From assembly GCA_947034885.2 (NCBI GenBank), contig OX344750.2, forward strand, positions 9,458,553-9,522,552: a stretch of 64,000 bases of DNA, in the 5' to 3' direction. A program made the translations under genes and the position numbers. The notes below the pieces were generated by a model, which saw only the letters and a program-made list of their open reading frames with translations, had not been told where the DNA came from and did not search any database. The stretch comes from Thuidium tamariscinum. Its lineage: Eukaryota; Streptophyta; Bryopsida; Hypnales; Thuidiaceae. Below are positions 49,891 to 59,558 of the stretch, piece after piece. Position 1 is the stretch's first letter, and every line of letters begins with the position of its first letter.

Positions 49891-50367
49891 TGTACTAACA
49901 AATGGTTCATGTCAATGGATGAGAATGTGACCATCCATTGGAATGAAAATGAGTCATCATGAATTTTGGATGAATATGTCAATGGATGAAAATGTGTGTC
50001 TATTGGGATGAAAATATAATGAAATTTTATGATGTCTTGCATTGTATATAATAGACTTGAAGGAAAATTAAAGATCAATGTTTCAAACTATGATTTTGTA
50101 CAAAAGACAAATGTAGATTTTGTATTATATGGATTAGTATAGGTGGTACTATGAGCTTTTGAAAAAACTATCTAGAAACAAATAATCAATTAAAAATTTA
50201 CAATAAATAATGCGCTACAAAAAAATTTGAGCATAAGAAATTTTCTTAGAAATTATGTTAAATAATAAATTGATTGAAATTGTAAAAAATTTACATTATT
50301 AATGTAATTATTTTTTCAAAATTATAAATAAAATAATATAGACTTGACCAATATTTCCAACTTGAAG

Positions 50368-50528
50368 CATTAGATGAAATTTGAGGGCATTACAGGGCCG
50401 TTTCGAGTCTGTTCCCGAAACGGCTCCCAATGCCGCAGATCCCTGTCAGGCCAACTTTTATCGAAAAAAAAAAAAAAAAAAAAAATTGGGTCTTGAAATA
50501 TGAAAATAAGTCCCAAAAAAAAATTTGA

Positions 50529-50572
<44 letters not shown>

Positions 50573-50678
50573 CGTGGCAGTGTCCCGACCACGTAGGATT
50601 CGGGTTCACAAGGCAGAAACTGCGTTCCCGCAGTCCAGGAACTCGCAGTCTCCTAATGCCCTCAAATTTCTTCTAATG
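50368..50678. mobile_element. MITE-like element, family M1, copy d
   Basis: Ends CATTAGATGAAATTTGAGGGC and CCCTCAAATTTCTTCTAATG. Copies d and e keep the GC-rich subterminal sequence best: CCGTTTCGAG, TGTTCCCGAAACGGC at the left and CACGTAGGATTCGGG, GGAACTCGCAGTCTCC at the right. The core is a poly-A run of about 21 followed by (TA)n. The hairpin TACGTGGCAG with CGACCACGTAGG is intact. Confidence 0.75.
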
Positions 50679-51373
50679 GTGATTTGATCAATGAATTATA
50701 TCTCCAAAAAAATTCTACAATTTCAATGATGATTAAGCACAATGCATAATGTGAAAATATGTGCAAGACAAAGATTTCTTTGTATATAAAAAGTATTTTG
50801 TCAATTTGTGTGATCCTAATAGATTGCTCCAAATCCTAATCTATCTTTCAAACCTTGGCTAAGAATGATATAGAAATCCTTCTTTTAGAATGTAGAAATA
50901 TACATCTCATTGAAAATTATATATTAATAATAGAATTATTTTTAATTGCAAAAAATTGTATAAAAATCTTCAGTAGACATTGGCAAGTTTTTCATCTTAG
51001 TTTATTTGAGGTATAATGCAAAAGTTATGGTCAAAATCCATAGAGATTGAAGATACAACCTTCATGCACAAATTTATCTTGTAACCTCATTTTCTTTTAC
51101 CATTACAAATTTCAATACAATTATCATGGATTACATTGAAATTTGATCACATCATGTATTTTGGCTTAACTTTTTAATTGTAATATTTTACAATGTGTCT
51201 AAAACTAAAATATAGACTGAGTCTCTAATTAAATGTATTTGATACTATATTGTTTTTATTTTTAAAAAAAACAATTTCATTCACATGTCTAAGTAAATCT
51301 AAGGAAAGGGATTAAGTAAATATATGTAATAAAATACTTTTAAAATATTGAATTCAAATGTTGAACTTTGTAT

Positions 51374-51687
51374 CATAAGAGGATTTTTCAGGGCTTCAGG
51401 AGACCGTTTCAGCCCTGTTCCTCTGTCTGCGAACGTGTCAGATAAAATAATAATAAAATAATAATAAAATAATAAAATAATTTTTTAATATTAAAAATTA
51501 TTTTAAAAATTTTAAAATAATAATAAATTTATTTTTTTTCAAAAAAAATTATTAAAAAATTAATTAAATATGATTATCTGATGTGGCAGTCTCTTGGCCA
51601 CATCAGATCGCCTCAGTGGCAGCGTTCAGAGAGTTCCCACGGCCTGAGAACTCACGGTCTTCCAGAGTAGCTGAAAATCCTCTTATG
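51374..51687. mobile_element. MITE-like element, family M1, copy e
   Basis: CATAAGAGGATTTTTCAGGG at the left mirrors GCTGAAAATCCTCTTATG at the right. Inside the termini GGAGACCGTTTCAG mirrors the CACGGTCTTCC region. The hairpin ATCTGATGTGGC with GGCCACATCAGAT (51,577-51,608) is nearly perfect. Core of AATA repeats. Confidence 0.75.
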
Positions 51688-53031
51688 TTAAGGGTGATAT
51701 AAATTTCTACATTGGAATACTATGAGAATTTATACATTTTCACCTTACATGGATTGTACAATGTGTGAGTTTGAGGTACCATATCCTTTGCACTTGTTTA
51801 TCTTCCATTTGTTAATAGCATCATATACCTAAATTCATTATTTGATAATTGTGCCCCCCTACTTTGACATTATTTCAAACAAATATTCATAGCCTTGGCA
51901 AAAATGGTGAGCCCAATTAAAGACCAAAGGTACTCCAAATTTCCAGAAAAATAAAGATAAGTTACAAATTGCAGTTCAAAAGATTGTTTTGATGATGAAT
52001 TCCAAGCCAAAGATGCAATCTCTTATCTATAAACCACATCTACATAATTTTGATCTACCATTGTTCTAATTAATATTTTACAAATGAAATTGGAAACCCA
52101 AAATTAAAAATTCCTTCTAGGATTGATTGTAGATGGAAGGTTATCTAGTGATATTCATAAGAATATTTTTTTATTGTTTAAGATATCAAATCCTAATTAT
52201 AAAAGAAATTCTATGATTGTATTTTACTTATTTTATGAAAGCATTTGTGAATGAGCCATTTTTCAAACTAAAAAACTCGGATTTGCTAAAAACATATTTG
52301 GGCTCATTAAATTGTAGAATTTTTGTAAAAAAAATTTCAAAATCTTTATTATATAATCTATACCATATAAATGATAGAAAAACAATATAAACATCTAAAA
52401 CAAATTTGATGGATGAATAAAGCAAGTGCACATGAGTATAAAATATAATTGCATCCATTGACTATTCAAAATTTGGACTCTTAATTCTAAATGAGGGAAA
52501 GACTAATCTTTCTTCTAAAATAGCAAGATAGACATCTTGAATTTTTCTATAGTGCATTTTCTTTGAAAGAAAAATTGAAGCTTCATCAAACTAATTTTTG
52601 TTTGTCATCTTTTTGAGTTTGAACAAGTAGTTATGAATTTTACACGAAAAAAGTATGGCCTAGAAATTTATTCTAAAATCACATTAACTTCTAAAGTTTA
52701 ACAATCTTTGTATTACAAAATTAAATGTTCAACTAAGTGATGTGATAGTTTTTTCTTAGGGGTGCTTTTAGAGTAAGGGTAGTTCAAAACACTTTTAGCC
52801 TCAAGTCTTTTGTCCCTCTATAATCCTAGGGAAGAAGAATATCCCTTCACATGATAACTAGTAGAGGTTTTTAGATAAAGATATTATTCAATTTGTTTGC
52901 TTTGGATTTGATGTTTGCTTTTAATATATTTTTGAAAATATTTTATATAGATTCAATTAAGTCTAGGGAGAGCTTCCATGTTAGAAAAGAAAAGGGACAT
53001 GTGTTCAAAGAATGTACAGTTTTAGTTTAAA
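51688..53031. other. AT-rich intergenic DNA
   Basis: No gene seen. A block at about 52,880-53,025 (TTTGTTTGCTTTGG then TTAGAAAAGAAAAGGGACAT) is a diverged relative of the tandem repeat at 53,544-53,760. Confidence 0.45.
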
Positions 53032-53488
53032 ACTAGCGGTTGGTGCTTGCTATGCTATGCAATCATCATTAAAATTTAAAAAATTGATATTATGAAAGCT
53101 CAAATCTCACAAAAGCACTAAATCATAGAAGCACAAAGAAGCATTAAGCCAAGAAAACCAATGGATTTGCTACCTCTATTATATCTTCTTGTGGATCCTC
53201 TTTAATATCACCTTCATTGCAACAACTACATTATTTTTATAATATCACTCTTTGTAAAAAGTGATATTACAAAAGTGATTGCAAATTGCTACTCCTTTTT
53301 TGTAATATCACATTGTGTGACAATAAGATTTTTATGTATTCATGATTGAAAACATTCTTATAAAATACTTAAAATAATTATTTCAAGGACCTATTGAAAT
53401 CAATATCATGCATTCTATTCAAATAAATAAATTTTTTATTAATATGTGATACAGTGAATGCATAGCATACCAAGCACCAGCCCCTAGT
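53032..53488. mobile_element. 457-bp element with ACTAG-GG-TGGTGCTTG ends
   Basis: ACTAGCGGTTGGTGCTTGC then TATGCTATGCA at the left is inverted at the right as TGCATAGCATACC, AAGCACCAGCCCCTAGT. The inside contains TAATATCAC repeats that can pair (53,235-53,320). No coding frame. Roughly 30-bp terminal inverted repeats identify a non-autonomous DNA element. Confidence 0.65.
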
Positions 53489-53543
53489 ATTAATGGTAGC
53501 ATTTGTGACATTAGAGAGGGAGTTATGATTTTAGTAGTATAAT

Positions 53544-53760
53544 AATATTAGTTTTGCTTGCTCTAGACTTGACTTTTCTATTTAAATATTTTGTCGAGAT
53601 TGTTTTGTCCTTATGTAGAATCAATTATGTCAAGAAAAGAAAGGTTAGTTTAAGATAATATTAGTTTTGCTTGCTCTAGACTTGACTTTGTTATTTAAAT
53701 ATTTTGTCGAGATTGTTTTGTCCTTATGTAGAACCAATTATGTCAAGAAAAGAAAGGGAC
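53544..53760 (+). repeat. Two-copy 113-bp tandem repeat
   Basis: AATATTAGTTTTGCTTGCTC and the following hundred bases occur at 53,544 and again at 53,657 with very few differences (for example CTTTTCTATT against CTTTGTTATT), so the duplication is recent. Non-coding. Confidence 0.8.
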
Positions 53761-55128
53761 ATACATGTCTCCAAGGAATTAAGAGTTTTAGCTGAAGATA
53801 TTTTTAGCTTTGTTTGTTCTAGATTAATCCCTAAATGTGCAAGGCACCAAATTCTTGTGTCAATAATACTTTGAAATTAAATATAATCTAATTTAGTTGC
53901 TATTTTTAGTAGTTTGTATTTTTGAAAAAACAATTTTGAAAACGAATGATTATAATTTTTGTATTCAAGATTTTGTGCAAGGGTGTCCATTGCAAATCTT
54001 GATTTTTTGTGTTGACAAGTCTTTGAAATGAGCCTCAAGTACACTAGATCTTGGAAGAAAAATCACATTAGAAATTCACTTAAAAAGCTACATAGTAGAT
54101 TTTGAAAAGTCATAAATTGATTGGAGTTTTGCATGTTATACCTTTTAATTTCATGTTTTTTTAGGTGATGAATTCTTTAGATTTGACTTGTGAAACAAAG
54201 ACTAAAACACTTCAAATCATGTTCACAATTTTAACACCTTCATGATTAAATATTATAATTTTTCAGTTTATGAAATTAATGAAAATAATTGATAAAATTT
54301 ATCAAATTATTTGTCCTTTTGTTCAATTTAGAGCACATTTGGAGAAGCTCGAAAAGGCCTTAGGCATTTAGGAGTTTGAATATCTTTTTTCTTAAAGCAC
54401 TTTCACATTAGGAAGGAGAAAGACTTGGCATTGCAAATGGGATTAGTTACCCTATATCATTATTGTGGGTACTTAGTGTCCAGTTGCATGACTTCAACTA
54501 AAACTAGAAAATAATTTTTTTTCATCCAATTTATATATTTTGAAGGTATTTGGATATATTTTCAATGACTTCTATTGCAAAGCCCTTCATTATAATTTTA
54601 TTGACTTTTTTAAGGAAGAAGATGCTCAATCCACACATCACTCTTGTAATTAGATCATTTCTTGTTCTTTACTCTTGATGAGAATTTGAGCCATAAAAGT
54701 GGAATTGTATGAATTTAGATCCTACTAATGAAATGAAGCTTATCCATTGCACTTTCTACTCTAATTAGAAAATTTGAAAAAAAAATCTTAGATTCCAATA
54801 TTCTATAGCAATATAAACTTTGGTTCTATAACCATGGTTTGTTGATTTTCTGATTTTAAAATAACATGGTAATTTTGATATATACCATGATGTTGTACAA
54901 TATATTATGCATCTAATATAGTGAAAATTTCATATTTGTTACATGAATTTTCTTCGTTTTTTCTTAAGAAATTCCCAGAAATTTCAAAATTTTGTGAAAA
55001 TGGTTGAATTTTTTTACAACTTGTAGTAGACATGTGATTTCATTTTTGAAAAATAAATGCAAATTTTTTCAACATAACCGGTTGTTGACTTTTGAATGCT
55101 AACATGGCTCTATGCCATGGGCTACCCA

Positions 55129-55152
55129 TCACCATCACCATCACCATCACAA
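55129..55152 (+). repeat. (CATCAC)n microsatellite
   Basis: Four units of a six-base repeat, CATCACCATCACCATCACCA and on. It is short, and no gene context is visible. Confidence 0.7.
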
Positions 55153-55239
55153 GTTGCAACTTATAACCTTCTTTCTTTTGAACTTGCTTCCTACACCCTT
55201 GAATCATGAAGATCAAAGGTTGTGATTGAAAAGTGAACA

Positions 55240-55300
55240 ATTGGTTATGTCCAATAACCTTCTCATTGCTACCACGGCTTGAAGGTTATCTAATACATAT
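55240..55300 (+). repeat. R1-related hairpin fragment
   Basis: GGTTATGTCCAATAACCTTC, then GGCTTGAAGGTTATCTAAT, corresponds to the 3' part of R1 (GGTTACGTCATGTAACCTTC and GAAGGTTACCTAGTCC). This is a third, diverged copy that keeps the small hairpin. Confidence 0.55.
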
Positions 55301-55329
55301 CTAGTTGGAAAAAAGGCAGCAAATAGAGT

Positions 55330-55521
55330 CATAACATTTAGTAGCATTGGTTGGCACTGCCTTTAGAGGGTGTGGAAATATTCAACACTCCAACAATGTT
55401 TTATAGTAACTACTGAAGGAAGTGGACAAGTAGAAGATGGAGAGGCTCATGGGGTGTCGAATATGCCACACCCTTCATTGTAGAAGGAAGGCAGTGCCAC
55501 AACATACTACTGAATGTTATG
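55330..55521. mobile_element. 192-bp inverted-repeat element
   Basis: CATAACATTTAGTAGCATTG followed by GTTGGCACTGCC at the left; GGCAGTGCCACAACATACTA followed by CTGAATGTTATG at the right. Inner AGGGTGTGG and GGTGTGGCATATTCGACACC words extend the pairing, so the element folds back over most of its length. Non-coding. Confidence 0.65.
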
Positions 55522-55601
55522 GTAATGGACAATGAGGTTAGAACTGAATGGTCATGGGCGTGTCCTTATAGAATGTACTATACACTCCCTTCACAACCAT
55601 T

Positions 55602-56611
55602 TTTATTTTTATTTTTATTTTTATTTCAGACAAAAATGCAAGGAATAACTGATGGCGAGGCATGAATAACCGAGGAATAATAGAGAGCTTCAGATATTTC
55701 ATTATTTGCTTGGCTCAATTTCTTTTTGAGCACTGCTCCAGTGCTCATGGCTGAGGCAGGCTGAGGTGGTGAGACCGTACACACGGTCAGACCCGTCAAC
55801 TACCGGAACTGATTGACGGACGGACCCGTCTGTCCCCGTCTTGAGTTTCATCCATACAACGAACAGAAAAGGTCCCCGGATTGAACAGAAGTCAGTCCGT
55901 CGTCCCAAGCCCCAAGGCATTGAATTCAAATGATGAGACCCTACCGAAACTAGGCCACCTCTAGACCACCTAGACTGTCACAGTGTTCTTCAGCATTTGT
56001 ATTTTGCCTTTTCCCTCCTTCTGCTTGCGCCCCTTCCCGAGGCGCAACACTACTACTCACATGACACACAATGCACTGTCTCCTGCCCCAGCAGCCTAAG
56101 CTTAGTTTTTTGTTTTGGCGCTTCGGTTTCGCAAAGCGACAGGAATGAATCAATCTCTTGAGCGCCGGATTCTCCACCCCTTCTGGTCTCTCTGTGAAGG
56201 TCGCTATTTAGGGTTTGAGCGGGATGATGGTACAGGGGCGAGGAGGGATGGGACGTAGGGTTTTGGTTGTGTGAGGGTGCGTTGCAATGCGGGGTTGATT
56301 AGAAGAAGAAGTTGTTTTGTGGCCGTCGCTAGTGTTTGCAATCGATGGAGTAGATTTTGAGGGGTGGAAATTGGTGTTTTAGTTGGTTTGGAAGCGTTTG
56401 AGGGAGAATGGGAACGCGGCAATCTGGTCTTGATGGAAACAGGGCGCAGCTCGATTAGCTGGCGGTTGAATTGGCTGTGCGTTGCTGTTTATTTTTTTAA
56501 GCTTTGGGGATTGTTTTGAATTTTAGTTTTTTTTCCCCCTTCAAAAACGTTTAGAGCAGAGTGGTGTTTTTGTGATGTGGGAGTTTTTTTAGCAGAGTGT
56601 AATCACACGGC
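55602..56611 (+). promoter_or_regulatory. Upstream region of the LIN37 gene
   Basis: After a (TTTTTA)n tract near 55,602 the DNA becomes GC-richer up to the start codon at 56,612, as at the other genes here. Open frames on the minus strand (55,702-56,422) have no family signature. The T-rich stretch just before the start (about 56,490-56,600) suits a 5' leader. Transcription start unknown. Confidence 0.4.
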
Positions 56612-59558
56612 ATGGCGACAACGCGAGGGCCTGTATCCACCGAAGTGGATTCTCCTCTCGCTCAGTCTGGCGTCCCTGCACCAAGCAAGCTCCTCTCTGA
56701 TGGGCAAGGATTTCGTCCTTTGGGACTAGCAACCGCAACGCCGAGGCCGGCTGCTGTTGATACAACATTGTCTCTGGGACCAGCTCGTGTGACTAGTCAA
56801 GCTCACAATCACGTTCCTCATCTACTTTCGCCTTTGCAACATCTTGGTGGCCATTTGCCTGGTTCACATTCGGTGACATTGCCAGCTCATCTCTCTTCTC
56901 CACACTTATCTGCTCAGCGGCCTCAGCAGCTTATTGCAGGGGGAGCCCCTCGCCAGCATCCTCACCATCCTGTGCAGATAGTGTCCGCTGGTCTTGGATC
57001 GAAAGTTTCACGTTCCCAAGTGGAGATTCGGAGACGGGAGGGACCTATGGAGATAAGCCGAGCTCATCCGATTGTGACCAGGCCTGTGGCCAACCATGGG
57101 AACATGGGGCAACCAGTGCAAGGGAGTCCAGTAGGTAATCAGCTAGGAAAGCCGCAGGGTTTGATGCTGCATCATCGGCCTCAAGGAACTAGTCCCCAGG
57201 ACAAAGTTGTGCATATTCAGAAGCCAACAGTTGCAGCAGCAGGAGCACAGCGGCAAGTAATTCAAAGGGCGCACACGCGGACTGCCAGTTGGCCAGCTCC
57301 CTTGGGACAACAGCACACGCCCGGCACTCCCTCGCGGATGTTCCACCCTCATCCTGTCCTCAATTCGCAAGCGAGGTCGTCTCCGCAGGAGCAAACTCGC
57401 CAGCATCCGGTTTTGCCTCAACAGTTTTCGCAACAAACGCAATTGCGTGATCTAGGGCCTGTCGGAATCAAGTCCCTGCCTGTAAGTAATGTCCACACTC
57501 TCTCTTTCTTAGAGCTTTGGAGTAACAATGTTCCAATTTTACAGTGAAATAACATTTAGGGAGTGATGGTTAAGTCATGATAACTCCTATACATTCTGTG
57601 AATAGATATCAGTTTCAAGGTACATGAAAGTGAGAAATTATGCTTTTCTGTTGAAAGGTTTAATTTGAAAGGTATTTTTTGAACTCCTTTACGCTGACAA
57701 ACACATGATGCACTGTAAGTCTTGTGCTTTACTTTATTTATGAAAACTAAAACGTTGTTCCAAACTTGGGAATACAAAACTTTCTAGAATTACAGTGACC
57801 ATATCACTTACACTTACACAAGTAACAATTAGGCAGTTCAGATAGTGTATCTAAGATGCAGGATCAACTGATGGATTTAATGCCGTTTCAGGTTGTGATG
57901 AGCTAGGCAGGCTCCTCTTTTGTGAAACTCTCTCCAGCTGTATGGTCTCTTTGAGCTAGTTGTCATTGTCCTTGCAACTGCTTTCGATTGAATATTCTAG
58001 TTTTCCATGCAGATGTATCCAGCATTGCGGACTCCAGTTTCTGGAAATCATACAAGTAACCATAATGATAGTTCTTTCAGGTACGAGATTACCTCGTCCC
58101 TAGACTGGTCACCTTGTTGTGCACAATGACATTCGTTGGAGAATTTGTAGGAGTTTGGGGTCCTCTTGCAAAGAAGTTGTGCTTGTTTTTTGAACAATCT
58201 AGTTTTAAGTCATTCAAGATTGGGTTGCATAGTTTGGCATCATATGCAACACGCTGAGGTTTTAGGATTTTCATCAAAGATGGTCACTTTTTGTTTCCCT
58301 TTTCTGGATCTTGCTCAAATTTCGTTTTTGAAATGCATGAATTCAGTTCTTATTAGCACCTTTTTATTCGCAGGGAGAGGCTTTCCGACAGGCAAATTGT
58401 TGTGCACATAGGCGATCGAAAAGTAAGTACCTACTTTGGACCTGGATTGTTTGAAAAACAATTTTGTTGGATCTTGCTATTCTTATATACCTTTATTTGC
58501 CTTATTGACGTTCTTTTACGAGGCCCATCTTGACATTATTAATGGCAGACTCCCTAATGATAGCTTTTTGCATTTCTGTACAGGTGCGGTTGGTATCTGA
58601 ATTAGATTCTTCATCTCTATACTCTTTGTGCCGCCGTTGGATGAGGAACGACATTCCGCGCCCAGATAGGGTATGTAACTTTTGATGTTTGTACAAAGAG
58701 ATCAACAATCTTACTCTTGCTTAGAATTCTGCAATATAGACTGTTCTTGAGATGTGGCGTAAATGATGAACTCCCTGCTTCCAAGAAGATATACAAAGAT
58801 TAAGTGTGAATTATTTGTACTTTCCGTTGAACTACTTATAATTATCTTTTGTATGATTGTTTCTAACTTACGGTGCACCTGTCATTCCGTTCTCTACAAT
58901 GCTTCGCGCACATTACTATGATAGTATCTGAAAGATCTTTTTGATTTGCAGACAGTGGTGCGTGAAGTGATGAACATACCTCTGCCAAGACCTCTGTCTG
59001 TTGCAGAGGTAGAGAATGCTGGAGACTATGCGCTCGACAATGGCACCAGAAGTGATAATGATCAGTGTCAACCTGAGGTGTGCACATTCGTTCATTCAAC
59101 ACTTCTATGTGATTTTAAATTAGTTTCTGGGATCGTTATTTTTTTCAACGTAATGAGATATCCTTTAAGCTCAAAACGCTGCTTTTGTTATACGAGATAT
59201 TTCACAGATTTTTGCGGTAGAAATTGTACTAACCAATGGGTGCACCGATTTGTTGTTCTATGTGCCAGATTGAGAAACCTGTTGATTCTATGACCGACGA
59301 TGAATTACTGCTGTCCCACGTCCAGCGTTTCAAAACGGTTCGAAAAAGGTGTACTTTCAAGCATGACCATACACGCTTTATTCAATGTTTTATTCAGATA
59401 GAAGTTAAGACGTGTTAGTCTGGATAATTTCTTCGTTTCCTCTTGTGTACTGATATCAGGCTCAAATTTGCTGCAGATCAAAAGAAGAACGAATACGCAA
59501 TATCGCTAGATTCAAGCCTCGACTCGCTTTGCTGCTGCCTGGCAACGAGTCAGGTTGA
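56612..59558 (+). CDS. LIN37: LIN37-like subunit of the MuvB/DREAM complex
   Basis: LIN37 is a core MuvB subunit; with LIN9, LIN52, LIN53/RBBP4 and LIN54 it forms the DREAM complex that represses cell-cycle genes in quiescence. Seven exons: 56612-57481, 58013-58080, 58374-58422, 58584-58670, 58952-59077, 59269-59348 and 59477-59558 (1,362 nt, 453 residues), with GT-AG introns in phase. Exon 1 (290 residues) is a low-complexity Pro/His/Gln/Ser-rich tail. The conserved part is C-terminal: a strand-like QIVVHIGDRKVRLVSELDS segment at about 320-338, then LYSLCRRWMRND at 341-352, matching the animal pattern of LYPICRAWMRN; a VVREVMNIPLPRP stretch; and a basic helix HVQRFKTVRKR (417-427) followed by RIRNIARFKPRLALLLP, like the animal RWKRIRQRW region. 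A second acceptor at 59,460 would change the last 26 residues. The N-terminal tail is longer than in animal LIN37. Confidence 0.85.

Noticed and set aside
55702-56422. Minus-strand frames upstream of LIN37
   Set aside because: Antisense to the probable 5' leader, with no domain; explained by higher GC.
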